NCBI RefSeq assembly: GCF_025947185.1 | Contig: NZ_CP110001.1 | Span: 3,658,001-3,722,000 of the forward strand | Length of the DNA: 64,000 nucleotides | Direction: 5' to 3' | DNA from: Flavobacterium sp. N2038 | GTDB taxonomy: Bacteria; Bacteroidota; Bacteroidia; Flavobacteriales; Flavobacteriaceae | Shown here: positions 1 through 9,725 of the stretch, in pieces | Numbering within the stretch: position 1 is the first letter of the stretch | Layout: the number at the start of each line of letters is the position of its first letter | The notes under the pieces: generated by a model | Seen by the model: the letters and a program-made list of their open reading frames with translations, nothing else | The model's database searches: none | Told to the model about the DNA's origin: nothing | Made by a program: the position numbers and the translations under genes

Positions 1-389
1 AAAGTAATTCTTTTTTCAATTTCTGAACTTAAGCTTAAGAAAACCGGGCAAGTCATTCCCGCACGCTCCAGTATAGTCCTGCTTTTTTCATCGGCAACAC
101 CCTGCATATCAAATACAATTTCGATTGCTCCGATTCTTCTTGGTTCTGCATTCATAATTTTAGTTACTTCCGCAGTAGAGCCAACAAAGTCTACATTTAA
201 ATCACGGGCTTTAATTCCCATAATAGTCATCATACAGCTTGCTAATGCATTTGCCACAGTGTCTGTTGGCGAAAATGCTTCTCCTTTTCCGTTATTATCA
301 ACCGGTGCATCAGAAATGATTTCACTTCCTGATTGTACGTGAATTGATTTTGTTCTTAAATCGCCTAAATAGGTTACTTTTGATGTCAT
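1..389 (-). CDS. OsmC family protein (3' end cut by window edge)
   Basis: The 129 visible residues match the OsmC/Ohr family, small cytoplasmic thiol proteins that reduce hydroperoxides. The two redox cysteines are visible: C52 in the ALASCMM helix and C114 in GMTCPVF, the usual spacing. The family is about 135-140 residues long, so only a few C-terminal residues are missing. The ATG overlaps the TAA of the upstream LysM gene by one base (TAATG), so the two are probably translationally coupled. The spacing fits an OsmC-like rather than a classical Ohr protein, but the substrate cannot be read from the sequence. Confidence 0.85.
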   Translation of the reverse strand, partial: MTSKVTYLGDLRTKSIHVQSGSEIISDAPVDNNGKGEAFSPTDTVANALASCMMTIMGIKARDLNVDFVGSTAEVTKIMNAEPRRIGAIEIVFDMQGVADEKSRTILERAGMTCPVFLSLSSEIEKRIT

Positions 390-2488
390 TAATTTGCTAC
401 TTTTAAAGTTAAGTCAGTATCGTAATATAAAATGTAAACACCTTTGTTTGCGTGTCCTCCATCTTCTTTTTTATAATATTGAAATTTATTATCCACTTGT
501 TCCGTCGTCATTAAATCTGCCGTTTCCTGATATGTTTTTCCTTGCATCAAACGCATCATCGTATCAAAAGTTACATCAAAACCTTTGGTTGCATAAGCAT
601 TTGGATTTACTTTATTCTTCAATCGGTACGATTTTTCAAAGATCTGAACTCCGGCATCATCGCTTTCACGAGTTACTGATGGATACATTAATTTTAATTT
701 TGTCAAATTATCAAAACTAATTTCATCGGTATCCAGTGTACTATTTGGTTCTAAAATCACCAATTGCACCTGACAGGTTTTTTGTGCATCCAATAAAGCT
801 TTTATCGTTGTTTTTACCATTGCCGTATTTCCGGTTTCCATTACTACATAGTTCATTCTGTTTGGCAGCAATAAACTTTTCAGATTAGCTACATCCAAAC
901 CTCCCGTTTCTGTCAAAGCTGCAAAAACAACTCCTTTTTGGTTTTGTTTGATATAATTAACTACCGATTCTTTTTTCTTATCAACTACAGCAACTATATT
1001 TCCGTTTTTAGCACGCATATAATCAAAAACCGCATTACGAATAACATCATTTGATGGAATTGCCTGATACAAATTATCAATTGGGTTTGCTGCATCTTTA
1101 GACAATGGAGAAATTACAGGAACATTATATATACGAAGTGAGTTTGCAGTCGCCTCAGCATTATTTTGATAAAATGGCCCAATTACAGCATTTGCATTTT
1201 GAAGTTTATTCTGCGCGATTAAACTCGAAACATTTGATGTCGTTTTAGTTTCTCCTGAATCATAAATAGAAACATCTATTGGCAATTTTAGCGTTTTGGC
1301 AGAATCAATTGCCATCATAGCTCCAGAATAAAAATCAAGAGTCATGTTTAAAAATTTATCGCTTTTAATTCTCGTAGCGGTACTTGTTGTATCACTTTGC
1401 ATTTTTGCCAAATTAAAAGGCAACAATAAAACTACTTTCTGACGACCTGTTTGCCCCCTCTTTTTGGTCAATTCAACTATTTCAGGATCTGCCGAAACAG
1501 ATTCAGATTTTACTTTATCGACAATTTTAATCCCACTTGGGACATCTGCAGCTTTTTCAATTGGTTTCTCCATCTCTTTTTCTGTCGGTTGTGCCTGTAC
1601 AATAATTGGAGCCGGCGCTAAATATCCTGTCGGAACTTTCAAAACCATTCCTTCTTTAACTCCTTCTGAAAGAGACGGATTTAATGCTGTCAATTCTTCC
1701 TGAGTCAAATGAAAAGTTCTTCCTAAACTATAAAATGTTTCTTTTGGTTTTACCTGATACTCCATATAAGTGGTTGCTTTTTTAGGAGTTTCTGCAGCTT
1801 TTTTAGTTTCTGTTGGTTTCACCGTATTTACTGCCGGAGCTGCTGTTTCGGTTTTAGGAGCTATTCCTTTTATTGTCAGTCTGTAACCTACAGGTAAACT
1901 TTCAACAATCTCAGGATTACGTTTTTCTAATTCTGCAACTGAAATGTTATATTGTTTTGCAATACCAAATTTGGTTTCCTTTGCTGCCACATCATGATAA
2001 ACATATTTTTCCTGTGCTGCACTTTTAGCTGGCTTTGAACTTGCAGCAGCTGCTTTTGGAGCAGAACCTTTTGCAGGAATCACTAATTTTTGTCCAATTT
2101 GTACTCCGTCTTTTTCCAAAAAAGGATTTGCCGCTTTTAAAGCCGCGTCCGAAATACCATATTTTTTCTCGATACTGTAAAAAGTCTCTTTTGGCTGAAC
2201 GTCATGAATAATTTCTTTTGAATTACCTTCCGATTTAGCCACAGCTGTTTCCGTTTTTGCCACAGATTTATTTCCTTTTGTCGGAATCAGCAAAACTGTA
2301 TTTGGTTTTACTCCGCTTCTGGCATCCGGATTCAGCGAATAAATATCATAAGGTGTCACTTTAAATTTTACAGCAATCTCGTTAATTGTTTCCCCGCCTG
2401 AAACCGTATATTTTACCACTTTCTCTTGCGAAAAAGCAGAACAGGTAACAAAAAAAACGAAAAACAGTAATGTTGAATAATATTTCAT
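389..2488 (-). CDS. LysM-repeat protein with a periplasmic-binding-protein-like C-terminal domain
   Basis: The 699-residue exported protein has a signal peptide (about residues 1-20, ending CSAFSQ). Four LysM modules follow at about 26-69, 92-140, 162-208 and 242-287; each has the motif (K/G)ET followed by a hydrophobic helix and ends in an IP/VP-type strand. Residues 350-699 resemble a type I periplasmic-binding fold (the ABC branched-chain amino-acid receptor type), with VVLLLPF at the start and a VIGPFY segment. It probably binds peptidoglycan in the periplasm; the ligand of the C-terminal domain is unknown. It lies 96 bp downstream of a second LysM gene and overlaps osmC, so all three may be co-transcribed. 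Ala/Lys/Thr-rich linkers separate the modules. Confidence 0.85.
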   Translation of the reverse strand: MKYYSTLLFFVFFVTCSAFSQEKVVKYTVSGGETINEIAVKFKVTPYDIYSLNPDARSGVKPNTVLLIPTKGNKSVAKTETAVAKSEGNSKEIIHDVQPKETFYSIEKKYGISDAALKAANPFLEKDGVQIGQKLVIPAKGSAPKAAAASSKPAKSAAQEKYVYHDVAAKETKFGIAKQYNISVAELEKRNPEIVESLPVGYRLTIKGIAPKTETAAPAVNTVKPTETKKAAETPKKATTYMEYQVKPKETFYSLGRTFHLTQEELTALNPSLSEGVKEGMVLKVPTGYLAPAPIIVQAQPTEKEMEKPIEKAADVPSGIKIVDKVKSESVSADPEIVELTKKRGQTGRQKVVLLLPFNLAKMQSDTTSTATRIKSDKFLNMTLDFYSGAMMAIDSAKTLKLPIDVSIYDSGETKTTSNVSSLIAQNKLQNANAVIGPFYQNNAEATANSLRIYNVPVISPLSKDAANPIDNLYQAIPSNDVIRNAVFDYMRAKNGNIVAVVDKKKESVVNYIKQNQKGVVFAALTETGGLDVANLKSLLLPNRMNYVVMETGNTAMVKTTIKALLDAQKTCQVQLVILEPNSTLDTDEISFDNLTKLKLMYPSVTRESDDAGVQIFEKSYRLKNKVNPNAYATKGFDVTFDTMMRLMQGKTYQETADLMTTEQVDNKFQYYKKEDGGHANKGVYILYYDTDLTLKVAN

Positions 2489-2584
2489 AATAAGGCTTAA
2501 AACAATTTAATTTTTAATTTCTAACAAGGTACTAAATTCTACTCAAAGCAAGATTCGCGCCATATGTTAATTAGATGCAAATTA

Positions 2585-4501
2585 TTATCTGAGATCAATT
2601 TCAACTTTAGCAATAACAATCTTTTTATATAACTCATCTTCCTCTTTTTTCTTGCATTTATACAGAACTTCTTCCATATTTTGGAACTTATCTGAGTAAA
2701 CATAATACGAAAGACTATTAATATTGAAAAAGAAACTAGCGTTAAAATCACCAGAATCAATAAGTTTCATAATACACTTATCGCGCAATGTTGCGTCTGT
2801 AAATATACCTAAAACTAAGTAATACCCATTTGAAACTTCTTTAAGATTATCAAAAACTTCAACCTGTACCGTTTTATCCTTTTTAAGAGGGTTTTGCTCC
2901 AATTCGCGTTTCATTTCTTCCAATGAAACTGTTTTTGAAGCCTCGGCAGCATTTGTTTTGCTTTGTTTTTTAATCGCTTCATCCTGATACTTTTTCAGTT
3001 TAACCAAAGCCAGTTTATCATCAAATTTTCTGGCTTCCATACTATAATAAGAAGCTTTGCTGATATGTCTTTTAACTTCGATTTTTTTCTGAATATCTAA
3101 TGAATCAATTTTAGCAATTAATAACTGATTTTGTGCATCACCTTGCTCCTGCTCGATTTTATAACGTTTAATTTCTTCTAAAGAAAGGCGTTGTTGTATA
3201 GAAGCAACATTGTTATTTTTTTCGCTTTCGCGGATTTTCTTCTTGTACTCCTGATTTTCTTCAACGGCAATTTTTTCTACTTTATTCATCAAACCGGCGT
3301 AGGCTTTTCGGTTTTCTGCCAGTTCCTTTTTTAATTGAGAAGATAATTCACTTGTTTTTCCAATACTTTCAGACGATTGTTTTTCCAGACGTTTAGATTC
3401 ATCAACATTCAAAATATCCATACGTTTTAGTTCCACCAAATCATTATTCATCGTATTTACCAACGAGTCCAATTTGGCCATCAAAATATCCTGTACATTT
3501 TTATTGGCTTCTAAAACCAAACGTAATTTTTCAACCGAATTCTCTTTAGAGCCATTCATATCATTCAGATTGACTTTCAGGTCATTGATTTTAATGATCT
3601 TCTGATTCATTTCTTTCTGAATCACCAATCTGTCTTTTAAATCTTCAAGCTCAACTGTTTTCGCTTTTGTTTTCTCAACTACAACTTGTTTTTCTGCCAA
3701 AGCCATCATTAATTCTTCGCTTTCGTTGGCAGGTTTAATTTCCTTTGTATTAATGGCTAATTTATTTCCAACCACCAGACCATTTACAATTTCAGGATTT
3801 TGAGATTCTAATTGCTCAATTGAGATTCCAAACTTTTTAGCAATCGAAAACTTTGTTTCCTTTGGCTCTACGACATGAAAAACAGTTTCCTGATTGATAA
3901 TACGAACTCTTCCGTCCAGGGTTTTTCTCTTATTTGGTATAACAATCGTTTGTCCTATTTGCAATCCGTTTTGCAACAAGTCTTTATTTAAGTTTTCTAA
4001 GTCCTGAACCGAGACATTATATTGTCTGGCAATACTGAATAAAGATTCTTTTGCAATAACCAAATGCGTTACTTTTGAAGAAGTAGCATTTTCTGTTTTA
4101 GAAGGATTTGAAGTATTTTGCGGAATAACAAGTTCCTGCCCGATTTGGAGTCCGTTTGCAAGAATGTCTTTGTTTGCTTCCTGAATTGTTTCTACAGAAA
4201 CATTGTATTGTTTAGATAAACCGTAAAGCGTTTCTTTTGCACCAACAATATGGGTAATTTGTTGCTCTTGTTTTTGCTTTTCTACAGCGTGAACCGGAAT
4301 CTTAATTATTTGATTGTCTTTGATTCCACTTTGCGATTCAGGGTTGAATTTGTAAATCTCATCAATCGAAACCTTATACTTTTGGGCTATAAAATAAGCG
4401 GTTTCTCCCTTTTGAATTTTGTGTTCAATAAATGAATCTTGCGCAATTATTCTGTTAAAAGACAAAATAAAGACAAGAAAAAATGTTAAAAATTCTCTCA
4501 T
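2585..4501 (-). CDS. LysM-repeat, coiled-coil protein with SPOR-like C-terminus
   Basis: This 638-residue exported protein has a signal peptide (about 1-20, ending RIIAQ). Four LysM modules lie at roughly 26-70, 83-127, 143-188 and 207-250, the same N-terminal plan as the neighbouring 699-residue protein. Residues about 270-530 are charged, Lys/Glu-rich and heptad-like, predicting a long coiled coil. The last 80 residues (starting near NGYYLVLGIF) look like a SPOR-type peptidoglycan-binding fold. The protein therefore appears to have cell-wall-binding domains at both ends of a rod. A terminator upstream separates it from guaA. Role not established; cell-envelope organisation is inferred. Confidence 0.8.
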   Translation of the reverse strand: MREFLTFFLVFILSFNRIIAQDSFIEHKIQKGETAYFIAQKYKVSIDEIYKFNPESQSGIKDNQIIKIPVHAVEKQKQEQQITHIVGAKETLYGLSKQYNVSVETIQEANKDILANGLQIGQELVIPQNTSNPSKTENATSSKVTHLVIAKESLFSIARQYNVSVQDLENLNKDLLQNGLQIGQTIVIPNKRKTLDGRVRIINQETVFHVVEPKETKFSIAKKFGISIEQLESQNPEIVNGLVVGNKLAINTKEIKPANESEELMMALAEKQVVVEKTKAKTVELEDLKDRLVIQKEMNQKIIKINDLKVNLNDMNGSKENSVEKLRLVLEANKNVQDILMAKLDSLVNTMNNDLVELKRMDILNVDESKRLEKQSSESIGKTSELSSQLKKELAENRKAYAGLMNKVEKIAVEENQEYKKKIRESEKNNNVASIQQRLSLEEIKRYKIEQEQGDAQNQLLIAKIDSLDIQKKIEVKRHISKASYYSMEARKFDDKLALVKLKKYQDEAIKKQSKTNAAEASKTVSLEEMKRELEQNPLKKDKTVQVEVFDNLKEVSNGYYLVLGIFTDATLRDKCIMKLIDSGDFNASFFFNINSLSYYVYSDKFQNMEEVLYKCKKKEEDELYKKIVIAKVEIDLR

Positions 4502-4512
4502 AAATAGTAGGT

Positions 4513-4550
4513 TTAAAAAATTAAGGCATTACAAATGTAACGCCTTAATT
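4513..4550 (-). terminator. Rho-independent terminator of guaA
   Basis: A stem TTAAGGC (4521-4527) pairs with GCCTTAA (4542-4548), extended by TTAC/GTAA around one bulge. Read on the minus strand it is followed by TTTTTT. It lies between the guaA stop and the ATG of the downstream LysM gene. Confidence 0.75.
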
Positions 4551-4562
4551 TGAAAAATCTTA

Positions 4563-6092
4563 CTATTCCCACTCAATTGTTGCAGGTGGTTTTGAACTAA
4601 TATCGTAAACCACACGATTTACGCCTTTTACTTTATTTATAATGTCATTAGACACTTTCATTAAGAAATCATAAGGTAAATGAACCCAGTCAGCAGTCAT
4701 ACCATCTGTAGATTCTACCGCTCTAAGCGCTACTACTTTTTCGTATGTACGCTCATCGCCCATTACTCCAACACTGTTTACAGGAAGCAAAATTGCTCCG
4801 GCCTGCCAAACTTTGTCGTATAATCCCCAAGATTTTAATCCTTCGATAAATACAGAATCAACATCTTGTAAAATTTGTACTTTCTCTGGTGTAATATCTC
4901 CTAAAATTCTGATTGATAATCCTGGTCCCGGGAAAGGGTGTCTTCCTAATAATTCAGGATCTATTCCTAATGTAGCTCCAACTCGTCGCACTTCATCTTT
5001 AAAAAGCATTCTAAGTGGCTCTACAATTTTTAATTTCATATAATCTGGCAATCCACCAACATTATGGTGTGATTTAATTGTAGCCGACGGTCCTTTTACA
5101 GAAACCGATTCGATTACGTCAGGATAAATTGTTCCTTGCGCTAACCATTTTACGTCTTCAATTAAATGTGATTCATCATCAAAAACTTCAATAAATACAC
5201 GTCCAATGGTTTTACGTTTGGTTTCAGGATCACTGATTCCTGCAAGTTCAGAAAGAAAACGATCTCCGGCATCAACACCTTTCACGTTTAATCCCATTCC
5301 TTTATATTGATCCAATACGTTTTGGAATTCGTTTTTACGAAGTAAACCGTTATTTACGAAAATACAGTACAGATTTTTACCAATAGCCTGGTTTAATAAA
5401 ACAGCTGCTACAGTAGAATCTACTCCTCCTGATAATCCTAAAACTACTTTATCATTCCCAAGTTTCTCTTTTAATTCTGCCACCATTTCTTCTACGAAAG
5501 CATTTGGTGTAAAATTTTGAGGAACTTCGGCAATTTTCACTAAAAAGTTCTCCAGCATTTTTGATCCGTCAGTAGAGTGAAAAACTTCCGGGTGGTACTG
5601 AATTGCATAAGTTGTTTCACCTTCAATTTTATATGCAGCATATTCTACATCGTGTGTGCTCGCTAATTTTACAGCATTTGTTGGAAGTGCTTTGATACTA
5701 TCGCTATGGCTCATCCAAACCTGGCTGTTTTCTGAAACTCCGTCAAAGAAAGTTTCATTTTCTTTAATAAAAGATAAATTAGCTCTACCATATTCTCTGG
5801 TATTTGAAGCTGCTACTTCTCCACCGCTAAAGTGAGCTAAGTATTGCGCTCCATAACAAACTGCCAACATTGGAAGTTTACCACGAATTTGAGATAAATC
5901 AGGATGTGGAGCGTCTTCTGCACGAACAGAAAATGGGCTTCCTCCCAGAATTACTGCTTTATAAGGTGATAAATCACTTGGAAAGTGATTGTAAGGGAAA
6001 ATTTCGCAGAATATATTTAATTCGCGAACTCTACGCGCAATAAGCTGAGTATATTGCGATCCGAAATCTAAAATAAGTACGTTGTGTTGCAT
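4563..6092 (-). CDS. guaA: GMP synthase (glutamine-hydrolysing)
   Basis: GMP synthase converts XMP, glutamine and ATP to GMP in the cytoplasm, the last step of de novo guanine nucleotide synthesis. The N-terminal class I glutamine amidotransferase carries the nucleophile C79 in AVCYGAQY and the YHPE histidine/glutamate motif. The ATP-pyrophosphatase domain has the P-loop GLSGGVDST near residue 220, and the dimerisation domain ends with the typical [10 protein letters not shown] chose the ATG at 6092 (509 residues, [11 protein letters not shown]) over an in-frame TTG six bases upstream; it matches the family start and length. Confidence 0.98.
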   Translation of the reverse strand: MQHNVLILDFGSQYTQLIARRVRELNIFCEIFPYNHFPSDLSPYKAVILGGSPFSVRAEDAPHPDLSQIRGKLPMLAVCYGAQYLAHFSGGEVAASNTREYGRANLSFIKENETFFDGVSENSQVWMSHSDSIKALPTNAVKLASTHDVEYAAYKIEGETTYAIQYHPEVFHSTDGSKMLENFLVKIAEVPQNFTPNAFVEEMVAELKEKLGNDKVVLGLSGGVDSTVAAVLLNQAIGKNLYCIFVNNGLLRKNEFQNVLDQYKGMGLNVKGVDAGDRFLSELAGISDPETKRKTIGRVFIEVFDDESHLIEDVKWLAQGTIYPDVIESVSVKGPSATIKSHHNVGGLPDYMKLKIVEPLRMLFKDEVRRVGATLGIDPELLGRHPFPGPGLSIRILGDITPEKVQILQDVDSVFIEGLKSWGLYDKVWQAGAILLPVNSVGVMGDERTYEKVVALRAVESTDGMTADWVHLPYDFLMKVSNDIINKVKGVNRVVYDISSKPPATIEWE

Positions 6093-6150
6093 GCGCAAAA
6101 GTACTTTTTATATTCGAAATTGAAAAATTGATTTTTGATTTTTTTTTACT

Positions 6151-6252
6151 GAAAGGTTCTAAGGTGCTAAGACGCTAAGATTCTGAGCCTTTTTTAAACC
6201 TCAAAAAATAAAAAACTTAGCTCCTTAGAATCTTAGCAACTTAGTATCTTCG
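6151..6252. repeat. Imperfect inverted repeat built from CTAAG-type decamers
   Basis: The left arm (6151-6187) and right arm (6215-6252) are imperfect reverse complements. Each consists of about 10-bp units of the type CTAAG(A/G)TT. Related pieces built on CAAAGGTTC occur near 6.9, 62.6 and 63.7 kb. It lies between the divergent guaA and lipoprotein genes. Confidence 0.7.
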
Positions 6253-6313
6253 CAAAAAAATCCAAAAACCCGATTATTTCGTATTTATCGAAAAACCCTA
6301 TTTAAATTTAACT

Positions 6314-6841
6314 ATGAAATCAAAATTAATTGCCCTTTCTCTCTTTTTATCTTTATTTTTAAGCTCCTGCAATGCTGTTGATGATTTATTGACGTTCAAT
6401 ATTTCAAATGAAACTTCGATCAAAATCAAAAGTACTTCTCCAATCAATTTGCCCTCTGAGATTGTCACTCCGGAAGTAACCACAAATTCATCAGCTCAAT
6501 TTGAAAACAACAAAACCAAAGCCAGTCTTGTAAAAGATGTTAAATTAAGATCACTTCAATTAGCCATTACAGAGCCTTCAGACAAAACTTTTACGTTTTT
6601 AAAATCAATTCATTTATACATTTCCACTACAGATTCTGATGAAATAGAATTAGCTTATCAGGACAATATTAATGCATCAACAAATACAATTGATTTAATC
6701 TGTACGGATAAAAAACTAGATCAATACATTAAAGCTGATAGTTACAAAATAAGAACTAAAGTAACTTTAAAAGAAACATTAACAAAAGATGTGACAATAA
6801 AAGCAGATATGAAGTTTAAGGTTACTGCAGATCCTTTTTAA
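6314..6841 (+). CDS. Putative lipoprotein, function unknown
   Basis: The 175-residue product has an SPII signal peptide with lipobox LSSC, lipidated Cys at residue 19. The rest is Thr/Ser/Lys-rich with alternating hydrophobic residues, suggesting a beta-sandwich; no catalytic motif is visible. It reads like a small cell-surface or periplasmic lipoprotein. It is monocistronic: a REP-like element lies upstream and a hairpin downstream. Confidence 0.75.
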   Translation: MKSKLIALSLFLSLFLSSCNAVDDLLTFNISNETSIKIKSTSPINLPSEIVTPEVTTNSSAQFENNKTKASLVKDVKLRSLQLAITEPSDKTFTFLKSIHLYISTTDSDEIELAYQDNINASTNTIDLICTDKKLDQYIKADSYKIRTKVTLKETLTKDVTIKADMKFKVTADPF

Positions 6842-6857
6842 TTTTCAGAAAAAAGGC

Positions 6858-6927
6858 TCAAAGCAACAAAGGTTCAGAGATTAACGAAGCGTAAAAACTT
6901 TGTCTCTCTGAACCTTTATTGCTTTGA
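6858..6927. repeat. 23-bp inverted repeat (CAAAGGTTCAGAG type), possible bidirectional terminator
   Basis: The left arm 6858-6880 and right arm 6905-6927 pair over 23 bp with a single mismatch. It sits between the converging genes ending at 6841 and 6940, so it could stop both transcripts. It belongs to the same family as elements at 62552 and 63668. Confidence 0.7.
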
Positions 6928-6939
6928 ATCTTTATAAAG

Positions 6940-7653
6940 CTATTCTTTCGTAACAATAATCGATGCTTTAAAACCAGCCGCCAAATTATCCCAATAATCA
7001 TTGGTGATCAATTGGCCCTTGTCATCGTAAACCTGTATTTCGGCAGTATTTCCTCCTAACGAACCAATATTTAAGGCCTCAAAATCTAATTTATTGAATC
7101 CGTCAACAAGGTTTATTTTTACATCTTTAAAATTAGAATCCAGAAATATCTGATCCCTGATTACGTAATCATTATTGGACACTTTTACCAAATCGCCATC
7201 GATTGCACCAAAATCACGAAATTTCACGATAAAATATTGTGACTTGGTTTTGAAATCTCCTAATGAAATATTTTTCTTTACAAGTGTTCCTCTTCCTTCT
7301 CTTAAACCGGCATCTTTTAAGGCTTTGTCTAAATCTTTTTCCATTTTTGCCACATAGCGGTCACCTGGGTTTGCAAATTCTGTTTCGGTTGACATCGTGA
7401 ATTTACTTTTCTCTTCGCCAATCTGGAATCTTGATTTTGGAGTTATACTCGTATTATCGTAAACATTTGGTGTTTTTATACCTGGAATATCCAAATTATC
7501 AGCCTGCGGGTCTTTTACCTGCGGAATAGGTGTCTTCTTAGGTTTCGCACTAAACTTTGGAGCAGGAATACTCTTGTATTTAGTACTAAATTCAGTTTGG
7601 GCTGATACCGTTACAGCAGTAAAAAATAATATGAAAAATAAAATGTGCTTCAT
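6940..7653 (-). CDS. Exported protein of unknown function
   Basis: The product has 237 residues from the ATG at 7653 (MKHILFFILFF...), which begins a clear signal peptide cut near VSAQ; a longer frame reaching 7725 adds 24 residues without exporting features. A Pro/Lys-rich stretch (about residues 25-60) is followed by a globular part. The C-terminal 90 residues are beta-rich (SLGGNTAEIQVYDDKG) and resemble an Ig-like or lectin-like fold. Proteins of this shape are common and uncharacterised in Flavobacteriaceae. Probably periplasmic. Confidence 0.75.
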   Translation of the reverse strand: MKHILFFILFFTAVTVSAQTEFSTKYKSIPAPKFSAKPKKTPIPQVKDPQADNLDIPGIKTPNVYDNTSITPKSRFQIGEEKSKFTMSTETEFANPGDRYVAKMEKDLDKALKDAGLREGRGTLVKKNISLGDFKTKSQYFIVKFRDFGAIDGDLVKVSNNDYVIRDQIFLDSNFKDVKINLVDGFNKLDFEALNIGSLGGNTAEIQVYDDKGQLITNDYWDNLAAGFKASIIVTKE

Positions 7654-7959
7654 TGAAAAAGTTTTATCGAAATCGGCTTTTATAATTTTTATAAAATAAA
7701 TAGTATAGCAAAGCAAAAATAGCATAATTTACTTAGTCACTTTAACTTTAAGGTTTTTATAACAATAAATTAGGCAAATTTTTGGATACAAAAAACCTGC
7801 CAAAAATTTAAGCACCACATTAAAACCAAATAGTATTGTACGAATATTCTAAAGTTATTTTTCATTTTTTTTATTATAAAACAACAGCTTTACTTTGACA
7901 GTAAGTAACTTATTCTTAAATTCAGTGTTTTAATTTACGTTTATAAAAAAATTGATAAA
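7654..7959. other. Divergent intergenic region
   Basis: This 306-bp AT-rich stretch separates the exported-protein gene (minus) from cbpA (plus) and must hold both promoters. A TACTTTGAC sequence near 7891 resembles the TAnnTTTG box, but with one base fewer. No repeat or RNA structure was found. Confidence 0.5.
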
Positions 7960-8877
7960 ATGGATTATATCGACTACTATAAAACATTGGACATTACAAA
8001 AAGCGCTACTGAAGCTGAAATCAAAAAAGCGTATCGAAAACTTGCCCGAAAGTACCATCCGGATTTAAACCCAAATGATAAAGAGGCAGAACAAAAATTC
8101 AAGGAAATAAACGAAGCAAATGAGGTTTTGAGTAATCCGGAGAATCGCAAAAAATACGATAAATACGGAAAAGACTGGAAACATGCCGATGAATTTGAAA
8201 AAGCAGGTTACGATCCAAATCAGCAACAATACTCAAGACAACAGCAAGGCGGTCAAAATTATTCTGATTTTTCAGGTAGTGATTTTGGTGGTGGTGATTT
8301 TTCGGATTTCTTCAATTCTATGTACGGTTCCGGGCGAAGCAGCCGAAGCCAGTCTAAATACAGAGGGCAGGATTTTAATGCCGAATTACAATTAGATTTA
8401 GCATCTGCATATACCACACATAAACAAAGCTTAACGGTAAACGGTAAGAATATCCGAATTACCATTCCGGCCGGAGTCGAAAACGGACAAATAATAAAAA
8501 TCCCCGGACATGGAGGACCTGGAGCGAATGGTGGCCCAAATGGCGATTTATATATCACTTTCACCATTGCTAATAGTTCAGACTTTAAACGAGAAGGAAA
8601 TAATTTATATGCCGATGTCGAACTGGATTTATACACAGCCGTTCTGGGCGGAGAGATTTTTGTCAATACTTTTGATGGAAAGGTAAAAATAAAAGTACCC
8701 GCAGAAACCCAAACTGGAACAAAAGTTAAACTGAAAGGAAAAGGCTTTCCGGTTTATAAAAAGGAAAATCAATTTGGTGATTTGTACATTACCTACAACC
8801 TAAAAATCCCAACTAAATTATCCCAAAAAGAAAAAGAATTATTTCAAGAATTAGCTAAAATAAGAAATCATGAGTAG
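7960..8877 (+). CDS. cbpA: J-domain co-chaperone, CbpA/DnaJ class II
   Basis: The protein has 305 residues. The N-terminal J domain (about 1-70) contains the HPD motif at 33-35 that stimulates the DnaK ATPase. A Gly/Phe/Gln-rich linker covers about 72-125. The C-terminal substrate-binding beta-domains follow without the cysteine zinc-finger repeats of DnaJ, as in CbpA. The stop overlaps the start of cbpM by 8 bp, an arrangement known for this pair. It likely helps DnaK refold proteins under stress. Confidence 0.92.
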   Translation: MDYIDYYKTLDITKSATEAEIKKAYRKLARKYHPDLNPNDKEAEQKFKEINEANEVLSNPENRKKYDKYGKDWKHADEFEKAGYDPNQQQYSRQQQGGQNYSDFSGSDFGGGDFSDFFNSMYGSGRSSRSQSKYRGQDFNAELQLDLASAYTTHKQSLTVNGKNIRITIPAGVENGQIIKIPGHGGPGANGGPNGDLYITFTIANSSDFKREGNNLYADVELDLYTAVLGGEIFVNTFDGKVKIKVPAETQTGTKVKLKGKGFPVYKKENQFGDLYITYNLKIPTKLSQKEKELFQELAKIRNHE

Positions 8878-9175
8878 CAAAAACTTAATCCTGATAAAAC
8901 AGTTTTGTCTGTATCACGAAATTGAAAATACATTTATAACAGAATTGAATAATTACGGTTTGATTGAAATTATTTCGCAAGAAGAAGAACAGTATTTTCA
9001 TCCGAAACAATTGCCTGCTGTAGAAAAAATGATTCGTCTTCATTATGACCTGAAAATTAACATGGAAGGAATTGATGCTATCGCTCATTTATTGAATAAA
9101 ATCGAAGCTTTGCAACAAGATTTAACTTCAACCCAAAATAAGCTTCGTCTTTTTGAGCAACATTTTACAGAATAA
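8870..9175 (+). CDS. cbpM: Chaperone modulator CbpM-like (MerR-type fold)
   Basis: This 101-residue protein overlaps the end of cbpA. Segments such as YHEIENTFITELNNYGLI and HYDLKINMEGIDAI match the MerR_2/CbpM family, small helix-turn-helix-like proteins that bind the J domain of CbpA and inhibit it. The C-terminus is a coiled coil (NKIEALQQDL). In this family the MerR-like fold works in protein-protein contact rather than DNA binding. The overlap implies coupled translation and a fixed ratio to CbpA. Confidence 0.88.
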   Translation: MSSKNLILIKQFCLYHEIENTFITELNNYGLIEIISQEEEQYFHPKQLPAVEKMIRLHYDLKINMEGIDAIAHLLNKIEALQQDLTSTQNKLRLFEQHFTE

Positions 9176-9330
9176 AACCGATGCTCAAAATATCACAAAA
9201 AAGAACAATTTGCATGTTGATTTTAAGCAAATTCAACTGATTTTGCCAAGCATATTTCATAAATTGCGGTGTTATTAACTAACCTGAATTTGTTTTAAAA
9301 AAAACCAAACAAATTCAAAAAACATAAAAA

Positions 9331-9714
9331 ATGAAAAGAGAAAACATCTTGACAGGATCACCGTGGGAAGACAAAATGGGATATTGCCGTGCAGTAAGAA
9401 TTGGCAATATCATCGAAGTTTCAGGCACAGTGGCAATTGTTGATGGCGAAAAAGTAAAAGCTGACGATGCTTATGCGCAGACCTATAATATAATTGAACG
9501 TGTTGAAAAAGTTTTAGAAGACTTAAACGTTGGAATTAAAGACGTAATCAGAACCCGTATTTTTACAACTAACGTAAATACTTTTGAAGATGTTGCCAGA
9601 GCACATTCTGCTTTTTTTAGAGATGTAAAACCAACTACAGGTTTTTATGAAATCAGTAAATTAGTTGCACCGGAATATTTGGTTGAAATTGAGTTTACAG
9701 CTGTAGTACAGTAA
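9331..9714 (+). CDS. RidA/YjgF family protein lacking the catalytic arginine
   Basis: The 127-residue protein covers the YjgF/YER057c/UK114 fold, trimeric enzymes that hydrolyse reactive imines and enamines. The VIRTRIF (71-77) and C-terminal LVEIEFTAV segments are typical. Canonical RidA has an arginine in the PARS segment before that final strand; here the equivalent reads PTTG (101-104), so this is probably a non-deaminase subfamily. It is 155 bp from cbpM and appears monocistronic. Substrate unknown. Confidence 0.88.
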   Translation: MKRENILTGSPWEDKMGYCRAVRIGNIIEVSGTVAIVDGEKVKADDAYAQTYNIIERVEKVLEDLNVGIKDVIRTRIFTTNVNTFEDVARAHSAFFRDVKPTTGFYEISKLVAPEYLVEIEFTAVVQ

Positions 9715-9725
9715 TACTTTTTTTT

